From assembly GCA_012064385.1 (NCBI GenBank), contig QRDG01000139.1, positions 589,106 to 653,105 of the forward strand: a stretch of 64,000 nucleotides of DNA, given 5' to 3'. The stretch comes from Puccinellia tenuiflora. Lineage: Eukaryota; Streptophyta; Magnoliopsida; Poales; Poaceae. A program made the translations under genes and the position numbers. Positions 23,047 through 33,974 of the stretch are shown piece by piece (within the stretch, counting starts at the first letter, position 1; each line of letters begins with the position of its first letter). Under the pieces are notes generated by a model that was given only the letters and a program-made list of their open reading frames with translations, was not told where the DNA came from and did not search any database.

Positions 23047-24926
23047 CAATCATAGTAGCATCGGCTTTCCGAAAAGATTTTAAGCTTGGCTTTCTGAAAC
23101 CAAAATAGTTAGAACACACATGTCTCACTTGAGACAAAATGTAAGCCAAGTATGAAATAAGCAAAGCTATCCATGTAGAAATAAAGTTTAAGTGAAACAA
23201 CGGGTAAAGCTTTAGCTGTAATAATTTGTTACTATCGGCCTCTCTAAATATTATAGTATGTTGACCGATAATTTCTGTATCAATTTTATTGCTAGCAAGT
23301 AAATTACCTTTCACGATTGGTCTTTCAATGTTTCTTATATTAATTTTGCTAATAGATGCATTAACAATATAGTCTTGACCAAATCGGAAAATAAGTAAAT
23401 TATTTGCTGGATATACCTCTTTGATGACGTCGGGAGAGCATAATGGTTGCCTGACCTGAAAAATATCTTGCCCCGCCTCTATATGATTCTCCAACGCCTT
23501 GTCTTCTTCCCTTTCTAGATCTTGTGCTCCGTTACATTGATGCTCAATGTCAACCGAACTTTGTTCGGCTATAATTTGTTGTACGTGATGCTCATCAAGT
23601 TCTTTGGCACGAAACTCATAGGGCTGCAGGTAAGCTCCCTTACATCCAGAAAAATCAAGCACGGTTGTTTTGCTAAGTTTGTCATGCTCTTGATCAATGA
23701 AGCTTATTTCTTTTGACGTGATAGATTCGGCAAATGTACTATTTGATTCGGCTTTTTCAATAACCGAACTAATTGTACTAACTGAATCAATCATCCTATC
23801 ATGATTGACTCTTTCAGTTTGTGAAGCTTCATCTTCTTCTTGCCTTGGTTTAGCAGAGGGTTTAACTTGATCGCTGCACGGAAGAGGTAACTTGATTTCT
23901 CCAACCGGAGTTATATTTTCTTGAACATCTTTCTCTGAACTTTGCATGGAACATTTGCATATCTTCCTCTTCAAGCTTTTTCTTGTATGCTTCATGCTCC
24001 TCCTTGAGTTTCCTCTCAAGCGCCTTAAATTCCTCATTGCGCTTCTTCTTGAGTTGCTCAATGACTTGGCGATGTTCCTCTGATAAATCATCAAATATAA
24101 TGGCGTTATCAGCGCTAACCTCTGCTGGACATGATTGCCCTCCAATGCTTTTAGTCTCTTTCGGCATTGAGGTGTTGCCGAAACTTTGTAACTGTGGAGG
24201 ATGAAACTTGATCTTGTATTTTTCACGCTCCTCTTCACACCTCTTGTTATACGCCTCATAAGCTTGTATTGTAGCAAGATCATGGGGCTTTTCTTCTAGT
24301 TTCAAGTGAAGAGCATTGAGCTTTTTGAAATCAGTTGAAAGTTTTTCCTTCCAACTATCCAATCTATATGCGGTAGTAGCAGATGAAGGCACATGAACTC
24401 CTACTGAATTTTCACTTCTTCGGCTATGATCACTATGAAAGCACGAAGCCGAATTATGAATCTCACCAGTTGCATATGTCGCTGAAACATTAGTAGCATA
24501 AGATGTAGCATATGATGGTTGAGGGAAACTGGCCGAATAGCTAGTAGTAGCATATCCAATTTCCCTATCCATCGACATGTTTAAAGGTAAACCCACATAT
24601 TGTGAGCTATTTGCCGATGTATAAAAATCTGAAACACTCTCTTGCATGTAATTGAAGTTTCTAACATTGGGTGTTTCGTATGAATAAACTGAACTCGTCA
24701 TGTTGTTCATCGGCCCATGAATTTCTGGGGTTGCCGATGCATGAGAATTCGAGTATACATGCTGCAAGTTGCTAAAATTATAATGAGTTGAAGCATAGGA
24801 ATTATTTTGCATCGGCTTTTGCAGAAAGTAAGAACTAGGGCTAGCCGATACAGTACTCATATCATAGGATTTAGCAACATCAATATAAGTGTAATTTGCA
24901 TCTACATAAGGAGTTTGGAGATTCAT
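23047..24926 (-). pseudogene. Element A gag-like gene, upstream part
   Basis: Starting at the minus-strand ATG 24926-24924 (MNLQTPYVDAN), the protein has a low-complexity N-terminal part of about 190 residues rich in Ser, Tyr, Asn and Thr. Then comes a charged helical part with strong heptad character (EEHRQVIEQLKKKRNEEF and following, about residues 290-340), likely a coiled coil. A frameshift near 23940 moves the frame; the continuing frame runs to 23047, where element B begins, and resumes at 15455. No catalytic motif is present. I assign it as gag-like by position after the PBS and by the downstream zinc-knuckle-like segment. Confidence 0.68.
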
Positions 24927-25000
24927 GATACCGTTGTAGATTGCAGTCGCTTGATGACGCTCTCTTCGTAGCAAGAACGGGTTGGAGACCGTTTGCTTCG

Positions 25001-25018
25001 TCCTCAGCGGAGTCGCCA
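25001..25018 (-). other. Element A primer-binding site
   Basis: The minus strand reads TGGCGACTCCGCTGAGGA seven bases after the LTR end GTGTGTCAACA. It fits the complement of a tRNA 3' end including CCA; tRNA-Arg is my best guess, unverified. Confidence 0.65.
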
Positions 25019-25025
25019 AAAAATG

Positions 25026-25928
25026 TGTTGACACACGAACACGTCAACCGTGTACCCGTAGCGCCGAGGGAGATGCTCCGCAACTCACTCCGCGGGAGGC
25101 TCGCCGGAAGCGCGATACGCAAGACAATCCGGTGGGCGCTTTTGTAGACCCGAAACCCCGCTCGTCCAGGAGGGACCCCGTCAGGGCTCGCGGCGGCTAT
25201 GGACTGCTCTAGGTCGGCCTGACCGCCCCTAGAGCCTCATGGATTCGCAGCCTCCAATCTTGAAGAATGACGAAGAACGAGAAGAAAGATACAAGGGGAG
25301 AGGGATAAAAGTAGATGAACACGAAAAAGTAGTAGATGTGTTTGTTCGATTGGTGTTGATTCAATCGGCCGTCACCCCTCATGTATATAAGGAGCGGCTG
25401 GACTTCTCGTGCAAGGAAAGGCTTGGATCCACGTCCAAAACCCTAATTTGGGTCCAATTCGGATGGATGACCCGAACTTTCCAAAACTGTTCGGTCTAAA
25501 AACTGGCTGCACCTTGCGGGTCGTTTTTGAGACAGTTTCCGACCTCAGATCGAAATACCGTAGAGGACAAAGTTTTTCGCCTCGAAAAAACGAAGAACTT
25601 TCATTTTATGCGTTTTTCCATTTGACTTCATCTGGACCTTTTAAATTCAGTCGGAAGCAATTCGATTCGTTTTCAGCCTTTCCAAATCTCGCCCGAGGAC
25701 AGAGCATGTCTATGGTAGGGCGACCTGCCTATGCCCAGCGCTTCTGCCTGCTCGCTCGAGGACATGTTCATAGTATTTTGGCTCCACAAGTTTCATATGA
25801 CCTCAGATTGAGATGATAAAAAACCAAAATTGTTTGTCTCGATAATACGCACAACTTTCGTTCACATTATTTTTCCATTTGAGGTCATCTTGTAGAATCT
25901 TTTTGTAAGCCAAAATTGGTCATCAACA
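25026..25928 (-). repeat. Element A 5' LTR (903 bp)
   Basis: Complete LTR with the inverted terminal pentamer TGTTG..CAACA. It aligns with 11547-12381 from 25100 onward. Confidence 0.9.
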
Positions 25929-26495
25929 ACCAAGATCTAATCTTGTAGTTGTATTTTCATAGATAGATCATGGGCTGTTCGTGTAGGATGAATTTTATTG
26001 TTTCCTATGCACGTAGCCCTACATGATGAACTGTATTGAAATAAAAAAAAAGCTCAAAATTAACGAAGGTCAATGCCCGGTTAAGAGCTCAAACTACTCA
26101 TCGAGCAGACCCGATCATGATGGCCGACCTGAGCCTCATGGACCCAATTGAAAGGGCTTCGTTCGAAAAGAAGCAGAAGATGATCAGGAATCGAGATGTT
26201 GGATCGAAAAGAAGCAGAAGATGATCATGGATCGAGATGTTTGATTGACCAGAGCCTCATGTGTTTGTATGAAATTTGTGATCATTTTGACAAATTGATG
26301 TATGCCGACGTAGCATAATTGAATTGCCAAGTAGTGATATTTGCCATCATTTGTATCCGTATTCAGCTAAAATGGCTAAAATGATGGGAAAACAAATATG
26401 GAGCACCAAATGGTGAGCGCCTTTGGGTGACATGGCCCGTTCCAGTCGCTGCATCGTGGATACGAAATGGGGGGTTGTGTTGGAGCTGTCGTAAG
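25929..26495. other. Intergenic, no gene
   Basis: No coding frame is supported. An imperfect tandem duplication of about 45 bp, sharing CGAAAAGAAGCAGAAGATG and ATCGAGATGTT, lies at 26163-26240. Confidence 0.5.
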
Positions 26496-26498
26496 TTA

Positions 26499-28891
26499 GA
26501 GTATCTCTAGCAGATATCCCGTAAAAGTGGACTGGAAAATACGTTTACCGTTCAACCGAAAGCTGTTTTAGGGTACCACTAAGGCTCGGCCAGAACAGAT
26601 CCCCTAAAAACATACCGTAAAAGCAGACTGCGCGCCGTCGGAGGAAGCACTTGATGCATGTAAAATGCATACATGAACTTTGCACTATAACACTTGTTTT
26701 CCATTCATATTTTCATCATATAAGGGGTATATTACTGTTATTTAATGATTTTTGGTAATTAATAATGATTTCCCCTTTTTATGGAATTAATCCTGCACAG
26801 GCAGAAACCCCTATTTCTTTCCTTATTTGTTTCAGGGCCTTAACGACGTCATAATGAGCTATAAATTTACGGGGATCATTATTTTGGAATGAGGAAGACC
26901 TAGGAGCGAAAGAAGCAAGCGAACGGAGGCCGGAGGGGAAAAGGGGGTGCCCCACGCGGCCAGGTACAGGGGCCGCGTGGGCCCACCTATTTTGGCCCTC
27001 GTGGCCCAGTTTGCGTCGATCCTTCGCCCTGAAGCTTCCTCGTGACCTAAAAACGCCTATATAAAGAGCCCCCCGACGTTCTTCAAAGAGAGAGCCGCCA
27101 CACGAGAGAAACAAGAAACAGAGACCAGGAGGCTGCAGATTGGAGGGGGGAAACTCCGGCGGAGCGCTGCCGGAGAGGTCTTCTTCTTCTCCATCGACAT
27201 CTCCACCGTCTCCATGATGAAGAGGGAGTAGTCCACCTCTGGACTATGGGTTTGTGGCAGTAGCATATGTATCTCTCTCTCTCTCTCTTGAGCTTCACTA
27301 ATTAGCACCGTATGAGCTGCTGAACATGATTACGGTCATCGTTGTATTATCTTTGTGGTGGATCTTTTTACGAGTTAATATATGTTGAGATTGCAATGTT
27401 TATTTCAGTTATGAAAGTAGATGCATATTATGTACCCCGTTCTTGTATCATTGTTTTGATCAAGCATGTTTACGAGAGCGTGTGAGGGGGAACGTGTGCA
27501 TTAGTTGGAGTAACGGGGGTGGTGATGTGATAAGCTGACAACTTAATATCGCGATCCATTGGGTGTTTACCTTACTTTGTCGCCTCACTAGGGATAAACC
27601 AAAATACCATGTTGCAAGGTATTAGGAGTGACAAGCCTCTACCTATGACTAGATCCAGCATGTTATTATTTTCACTTCATGTCATTAATCTTAAAGCTAT
27701 ACTCTGAGTCTCTTAATTACTGAGGTGTTATGATTTAGTTCGCATCTTGATGGAGTATAAGTGAGACTAATAATCAAAAGGTCTCTATGTTAGGACGTGA
27801 TGCCCATATAATTAGTAACATGTCATTAAACTTGTTTGCAATCTCATATGTTAATCCTATGTCTACTTATTTGCCACACTATATTAAAGAGAGAGTGCAT
27901 GTGTGAAACCATGAACCCCGGTCCATTTTTAATCATAAGAAACAACTTTCCAACCACTTTTAAGCATTTTCTACATTCAGCCATTTTAAAATCAGAAAAT
28001 ACAAAAACACTTTTATTCATTGCATACACATATAAAAACCCCAAAAATATCATCCATCACCATTACTATCATCCTTGCATTACTACCTACCACCATTGCA
28101 TATTTATTTATTGTTTTGCATTCATTATTATCTTAATATCATTCTCACACCTTGTGCTTGACAACCACTTGGTGAGGTTGAGGGCACAAAGCAATCTACT
28201 TCGTTTGCAGGAAATCTAGAGAAGGACAAGGAGATAAAATCCCCACTACTGATTCTCCGAGAGTTCGATATTAAACCCTCGAGTCACCCTCGTGGGGAAA
28301 AGACTTCCACTTCTACATACTCTGCACTTGGAGGCTCAACCTATCCCATATATTATTTTCCTTTCAGGGTATCAAGAGTGCTTGGTGGCGTAGTTGAGGG
28401 AGAAACACTCTCATCAATTCCGTCATCAGCACTCCGGCATCCGCCGCCCCGCCGGGCTTGGGCCCTCGCCTGGCCCTCCTAGCGCTGACCTTCCCCGCCT
28501 CGACAAGCCTCCTCCCGTGGAGGTGCTCCCATGTGGAGCTTGGCTATGTAGGTGCTCCCATGGGTTGCGAGCACGGCCACCCCCTTCCGGCTCGGACCCT
28601 CATCTTGCTCTCCTAGTGCTGGCCTCACCCGCCTTGACCCGCCTCCTCCGTTGAGTTGCTCCCATTGGGGAATTTGGCCATGGAGGTGCTTCCATGGCGA
28701 TGCGAGCACAGGCCACGATTTTTCATTAAATTAGTCAGATTCAATCCTCCTTGCCGGGAATCAAGTCCGGGGAGCAGGAGATAAAATTCCAGATCGAGGC
28801 CTTTTCTGAAATCTATTTCGTGCGTATTTTTCTACCGAGACTGTAAATAACCGGGATTGACCACTTTTACGGGATCTAGCTAGAGTTGCTC
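26499..28891. mobile_element. Harbinger-like element split by a solo LTR
   Basis: Terminal inverted repeats of about 32 bp begin GAGTATCTCTAGC on the left and GAGCAACTCTAGC on the right (complement). Both end in CCCGTAAAAGTGG. TTA lies directly outside each end (26496-26498 and 28892-28894), matching the PIF/Harbinger TWA target. Without the solo LTR the element is about 610 bp and non-coding. Because TTA is short, the superfamily call is tentative; the inverted-repeat structure itself is clear. Confidence 0.68.
26652..28428 (+). mobile_element. Solo LTR (1777 bp) with 5-bp target duplication
   Basis: Termini TGATGCATG and CGTCATCA are flanked by the identical pentamer GCACT (26647-26651 and 28429-28433). 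A TATATAAAG motif at 27058-27066 is a plausible promoter in + orientation. The GGAGTAGTCCACCTCTGGACTATGGG segment resembles R/U5 sequences of Athila-like grass LTRs. No internal domain is present, so intra-element LTR recombination removed it. Confidence 0.85.
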
Positions 28892-28894
28892 TTA

Positions 28895-29640
28895 CCCTTC
28901 GCTAGCTGCTTCGTCCGCCAGATTTGAATAAGCCTAGTGGGTCAGTGCTCGGTTTAGCCCAGCTAAAAGATTATTCCCAGAAGAATGGAAATCACAAATA
29001 ATGGCATCCGGTGGCGATGACCATGAGTTATGGTTCCAGCTACCGACCGATTTTCAAACAAAATGGACCCAAAAGAATTGATAAAGTACTAGTAAAACTA
29101 AAATCCAGGGGTATATTTTTTTTTATAAATCAGCACACGTACGTGGATTTACCGGATCTGAAGTGGATATCCGGTCAGTCAGCCTTACTGTAAGGATTTC
29201 TAGCCGAATTATTAATGATTCGATAACACAATTTTAGCATATGCATGGCCCACTAGGAATATATCTTCTTCCCCTCTCTCTCTCTCTTTTGACAACCGAT
29301 CTCAATCATAACACGCGCTTGGAAAACTGGGTCATACAATACCACTAGGCCTATTGTACTCTTAACGAGAGCTGTCCTAGCCTAGGCGCCTCACAAGTAG
29401 GAAAAAACAAAGGACGCCAATACGGCGAGACGCGCTTTAGTGTGGATGCATGGATCAGCTATGACATGTTTATGGTGTATATTACGCTCATATATGAATG
29501 TCAACTGTCCAACTCTTGCCCATAACTCTTTGTTACTATAACGATGATTGATTAGGTTTGCACGTTGCCCAGCGCTCTTCTCCCACGTTGTGACGCGCAG
29601 AAACCGATGCGATCATCCACTCTATACACATAAAATCACC
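28895..29640. other. Upstream region of germin-like gene 2
   Basis: No gene seen. The last 180 bp show block homology with the promoter of germin-like gene 1. A CT-rich run lies at about 29272-29290. Confidence 0.5.
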
Positions 29641-29649
29641 CGGCATGCC

Positions 29650-29655
29650 TATAAG
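29650..29655 (+). promoter_or_regulatory. TATA box of germin-like gene 2
   Basis: TATAAG about 93 bp upstream of the start codon, in the same conserved context as in gene 1. Confidence 0.65.
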
Positions 29656-29747
29656 TACGTACCTGCTCCTCTACCTCTGCTCATTCCAGATCCAAGAACC
29701 ACTCGACAAAACTATACATCCAAGCTGATAGCTATCCAGCATCCACC

Positions 29748-30484
29748 ATGGCGAGGCTTCACCTGTTGCTCATCTGCGCCATCCTCCTCGCGCTCGCCGC
29801 CCCGTCCCTGGCAGGCGACCCCGACATGCTCCAAGACGTCTGCGTCGCCGACATGGAATCACGTGAGTTACCCAGCTAACTCATTCATCTTACCTTGCAA
29901 ATCTCATTCCTGGATATTTGTGCTGACACGGCGTGGTGAATGGCATGGCGGCAGCGATCAAGCTTAACGGATTCCCGTGCAAGGCCAACATCACGGCGGA
30001 CGACTTCTTCTTCGCGGGGCTCAAGAAGGCCGGCAAAACAAACAACCAGGCGGGGTCGGCCGTGACGGCGGCGAACGTGCTGTCCTTCCCGGGGCTGAAC
30101 ACCCTCGGCGTCTCCATGGCGCGCATCGACTACGCGCCGGGAGGACAGAACGCGCCGCACACCCACCCACGCGCCACCGAGATCATCTTCGTCACCAAGG
30201 GCGTGCTCGAGGTGGGATTCATCACCACCGCCAACAAGCTCTTCACCAAGACCGTCACCGTCGGGGACGTCTTCGTCTTCCCGCGCGGCCTCGTGCACTT
30301 CCAGCAGAACAGGGGACACGGCCCTGCCTCCGTCATCGCCGGCTTCAACAGCCAGCTCCAGGGCACGCAGGTCCTCGCCACCACGCTCCTCGCCGCCACT
30401 CCACCGGTGCCCACCGACGTTCTGGCCAAGGCCTTCCGAGTCGACAACGACATGCTGGAGGAAGTCAGGGCCCTGTTCAAGTAG
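29748..30484 (+). CDS. GLP: Germin-like protein 2 (secreted cupin), paralogue of gene 1
   Basis: Exons 29748-29862 and 29955-30484 (92-bp GT-AG intron) encode 214 aa, with exon lengths identical to gene 1 (115 and 530 nt). There is a signal peptide at residues 1-22, a C32/C47 disulfide pair, metal ligands H107, H109, E114 and H153, and an NIT glycosylation site. Differences from gene 1 are concentrated in the signal peptide, the residues before the intron, the start of exon 2 (GKTNNQ for GNTNNQ) and the last 15 residues. The central 263 bp of exon 2 are identical to gene 1. Both copies have intact frames, splice sites and TATA boxes, so both may be expressed. Role as for gene 1. Confidence 0.95.
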
Positions 30485-30852
30485 GACGCCTCCATTCATT
30501 CGTCAACAACAATGTATCAGTTTCTCAAGACAAGAATCCTATGTTGCTTACCGAAATAAGTGATACCACAAGTCAAGTGAGCTGTAGCTTGTAATTGGTT
30601 TTTACTTTTTGCGATGAGTGTCATTTGATTTCTTCATGTGTAATAATCTGTGTGGTACATTCGTTTGTCTAAGAAAAAAACAAACCTGTTTCATTATTAT
30701 TTTTCTGGCCTTTATAAACTGACATTTTTTGGGGGAGTCTGCAAATGTTATTATTAAAAAATAATTACAAGATATGTAGCTAAGTTTGAGTCTCTAACCA
30801 TGATCTGGATTGATTGGCATACTTGCTTTTGATTCTATGGTCAACCACGAAG
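30485..30852. other. 3' flank of germin-like gene 2
   Basis: The 3' untranslated region shares blocks with gene 1 (TATCAGTTTCTCAAGA, GCTTGTAATTG). Relative to gene 1 it has an extra insertion of about 40 bp at 30537-30585. No further gene. Confidence 0.55.
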
Positions 30853-32690
30853 CACTACGGGAAAACACGACTTTGCCAAGCGTCCAGAAATTTGCCAAGT
30901 ATTTTTCTATGGGCGCTCGACAAATATGGTCAAAGAAATACACTCGGCAGAGAAATAGAAAATAATCGTCAGAGAAATACCTTCAGCAAAGAAATAGAAA
31001 AACACTTGGCAAACAAATAAGCTCGACAAAGAAGGTAAAAAAACTATAAAAACACTCGGCAGAGAATTACGCTCGGCAAAGAACAACAACCGTCTTCCTT
31101 GATGCACGAGTTGAACGAAACTGTAACGGTCGTCATCTTTGACAAGTGCTGAATATAAATACACCCGGCAAAGATTTTAGATTTTTTTATTTGTTGCCAA
31201 TTTAATTCTTTGCCGAGCGTATTTCCCCAGGACACTCGACAAAGTCGTATTTACACTCGGCAAAGATTTTTCCTATCTTTTTCCCACTTTTCTTATAGGT
31301 GCAAAACTCGCACGTCGATTCCACCGGATGAAATTTTCTGATAATTTGGACCCAATTTTGGTTTTTCATGTTCATATGATCTACCCTAACACTAAAAAGG
31401 AGAAACCTCAATTGATTTTTTTATTTCTTAAAGTATTTTCAAAATATGGTCAAAATCATCGACATGACCGTTCATACCTAGAGGTGGAATCCTGTGAAAC
31501 TCTCCTTGTATCTCTGATGAAATAGATAATTTTGTATCTAAAAATGATTTTTGTGAAAATTACGAGCAAACAATAAAGCAATTATAGTTCAAATTTGACC
31601 CGCTTCCAACTGAATCATCAGAAATTTGTTATTTTGACAAGATGTGGATTGAAAGCCTTTTACGTGGAACCATTTGTTAATTGTACATAAAATATGGTCT
31701 AACTGTTTTTAAAATTGGTGTGATCCAATTTCGCAACAAAGATTTGGTAGGCGCTTCACAAAAAAACCCAATTTTGGCACTCAAAAAATGAGAAATGATT
31801 TTTTTGTGAGAAAAAAATAAAACTCTCTTCATAAACCTTGGTCGTCTTTCCAAGATGCACACTTGTGCAAAATATGACAATATTTGAACAAACTATGCCA
31901 CGTTTATGGTCATGACCTTGGTCATTTGGCTTCAAAGTCCTGAATCTCCATACATGATACGTCTTTTTTTTGAAATATTTTCTTTATTCCAGTTTTGTTA
32001 TTTTTACCTAATACTAGGTCACATGCAATAAAATAATGAGAAGATTTTTTTTGATTGTTTTGAATTTCTTAAAGTGTTCTCAAAATATGGTCAAAAGCAT
32101 CAACATGACCGTTCATAACTAGAGGTGCAATCCTGTGAAACTCTCAGTGTATATCTGATAAATTAGATACTTTTGTATCTAAAAATGGTTTTTGTAAGAA
32201 ATCACGATCAAACTACGAAGTAGCTATATAGTTCAAATTTGACCCGCTTCCAGCTGAATCGGCAAAAAATTGTCATTTTGACGAGATGTGGATCGAAAGA
32301 TTATTACGCGCAACCATTTGGTTAATTGTACATAAAATGCGTCTAATAGTTTTTAAAACTGGCGTGATCCAATTTCGCAACAAAGATTTGGTAGGTGATT
32401 CACAAAAAAAACCAATTTTCGCACTCGGAAAATGAAAAATGATTTTTGTGTGAACAAAATAAAAACTCTGTTTGGAAACCCTGTTCTCCCTCCGCGTGTT
32501 TCAGTTATCTTCATGCCCAGTTCAACTTTCATGCGGTTCAAATTTGTTGCTAATGCAGTGCTCAGATGCTCGCCAACCTTCGCGCATGGGTCATTCACAG
32601 ACACTCTGAAAGGAGGAGCTTGTTGGGAGATTCAAGCGCGGTATGCTGCTATGTGTTTCTCGACTTCGACGTGAATTCTGAAATTTTTGC
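30853..32690. mobile_element. CACTA-like element with internal 640-bp tandem duplication
   Basis: It begins CACTACGGGAAAACACGACTTTGCCAAGC at 30853. This is followed to 31260 by many CTCGGCAAAG and TTTGCCGAGCG sub-terminal motifs in both orientations, a classic grass CACTA end. Two copies of a sequence of about 440 bp lie at about 31425-31860 and 32066-32495, with a period of about 641 bp. No transposase frame. No matching right terminus of this type was found, so it is truncated or fused to the next remnant. Confidence 0.7.
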
Positions 32691-32699
32691 AAAGTAAAA

Positions 32700-32981
32700 A
32701 AAAAACTTTAGTCCCGGTTTGTATCTCTAACCGGGATTAAAGGTCCATCTTTAGTCCTGGTTGTAACACGAACCAGGCCTAAAGGTTCTCGCGCTGTCCC
32801 CACCTCTGCGCAACCCTTTAGTCCCGGTTCGTGATGAACCGGGACTAAAGGTCCCATTCGAACTGGGACTGGAGCTGGCTAACGCCCTAGCCGTTTGAAC
32901 CGGGACTACTGCCACATTAGTCCCGGTTCGTAATGTGGCCGGGACGAAAGCCCCGAACCGAAGGTGGTTTTTCTACTAGTG
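32700..32981. mobile_element. CACTA terminus remnant (TAGTCCCGG type)
   Basis: Sub-terminal inverted motifs TTTAGTCCCGGTT and AACCGGGACTAAAGG recur, and the end reads TTTTTCTACTAGTG at 32981, the complement of a CACTAGTAGAAAAA terminus. It belongs to a different family from the terminus at 30853, and the flanking 3-mers (AAG at 30850, ACA at 32982) do not match. Confidence 0.72.
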
Positions 32982-33135
32982 ACAGCATGCAAACCAACCT
33001 TTCTTTTTCGAAATGGTACCCGGCCTCAAACCAACCTTAAGAACCATTTATTTTGTTTCTGAACAGCAGTCCGAGCTAGCCTATTGCACAAAAGGAGGTT
33101 AATGATCGAGCACACATACATACATTCCTTGGGAG

Positions 33136-33966
33136 TAAAGGTGGAACTGGATCGGAGTCCAAGTCCAGAACGCATATCTCCAATTAGTACCCATTCTAAC
33201 TTGGTTCGGTCCAGCTCCAATCCACGATTTCACGTCCTAAAATCCAAATCCATCCAGTCCACGTAGGTGTAAACGATGGGTATCCAAAGTCAAATGAACT
33301 TTCCCTAACGTTGTGCGAGGACCGCTCTGGCCTAAGAAAAAACAGAGAACTGGTTCGGCGACGCTCCCCGCAAGAGCAGCGATGGGCAAGGGTGGCCGCT
33401 GCCTCCCTTGAGAGAGCCAACGCGTAAGGCCGCCGCCGACATGTTCGCTTGGATGGGTACCTGAAGGCCGCCGCCGCCGTGCTCGCTCGGATGGGTGGGC
33501 TGAAGGCCGTCGCCACCGTGCTCGCTTGGATGGGTGCGCTGAAGGCCGCCGTCGTGCAGCGCGGGGTAGGCTCCGTCCTGGAGACCATGGCCCCCGCCGT
33601 GCTCGCTCGGATGGGCGCGCCGAAGGCCGCTGCAGAGGCAAGAGAAGGAGGAGATCCCATGGCGGACCTCGACGCCGACGGGCCCCTCTTCTCCCTCCCC
33701 GCGGGGTATGGCGCCATGGCTGCGCAAACCTAGAGCCGGTGACGGAGCCAGTGACTGATGTTGATGGCGGCAGGAGACGCGAGAGGTAGCAGCCGTAGCA
33801 CACATCCAATGGACACTGGACTATCCAGCTCTGAGGTCCACGTCCACGCTATGTTATTGGATTTAACGTCCCGTTGAGGTCCACGTCCAGTCAAGTCCAG
33901 TCCACTAAGATCCACTTTATTTTAGGTCCAAAGCCCATGGGTATTACTGATCCAGTTCCAGATTTA
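33136..33966. mobile_element. hAT-type element, 831 bp, carrying a GC-rich minisatellite
   Basis: Terminal inverted repeats TAAAGGTGGAACTGGATC (left) and the complement of TAAATCTGGAACTGGATC (right) are bounded by a perfect 8-bp duplication CTTGGGAG (33128-33135 and 33967-33974). Sub-terminal GTCCA words in both orientations follow. The centre (about 33340-33790) is GC-rich and unlike the ends, containing the minisatellite listed separately. No hAT transposase is present. Confidence 0.88.
33440..33640. repeat. GC-rich minisatellite inside the hAT element
   Basis: About four degenerate units of roughly 50 bp share GTGCTCGCT(C/T)GGATGGG followed by GCTGAAGGCCG. All three frames on each strand stay largely open across it, which explains the long overlapping frames here. 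I regard none as a proven gene. Confidence 0.72.
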
Positions 33967-33974
33967 CTTGGGAG

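Larger units (their letters stand above)
11547..25928 (-). mobile_element. Element A: gag-only Ty3-gypsy-type retrotransposon (split by element B)
   Basis: Direct repeats at 11547-12381 and 25026-25928 are the LTRs. On the minus strand the order is 5' LTR (right), primer-binding site at 25018-25001, gag-like frame, polypurine tract at 12398-12382, 3' LTR (left). LTR termini are TGTTG..CAACA. Without the nested 7.6-kb element B the element is about 6.8 kb. It has gag-like sequence only; no protease, reverse transcriptase or integrase motif was found, so it would need a helper. The left LTR lacks the outer 74 bp seen in the right LTR, so no target duplication can be confirmed. LTRs differ by many substitutions and indels, more than those of element B. 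Confidence 0.85.

Noticed and set aside
30853..32981. A single complete CACTA element
   Set aside because: Terminal and sub-terminal motifs differ between the ends and the flanking 3-mers do not match.
33196..33809. 173-190-codon minus frames
   Set aside because: They follow the GC-rich minisatellite in the hAT element; the arginine/serine repeats are a by-product of the 50-bp unit.
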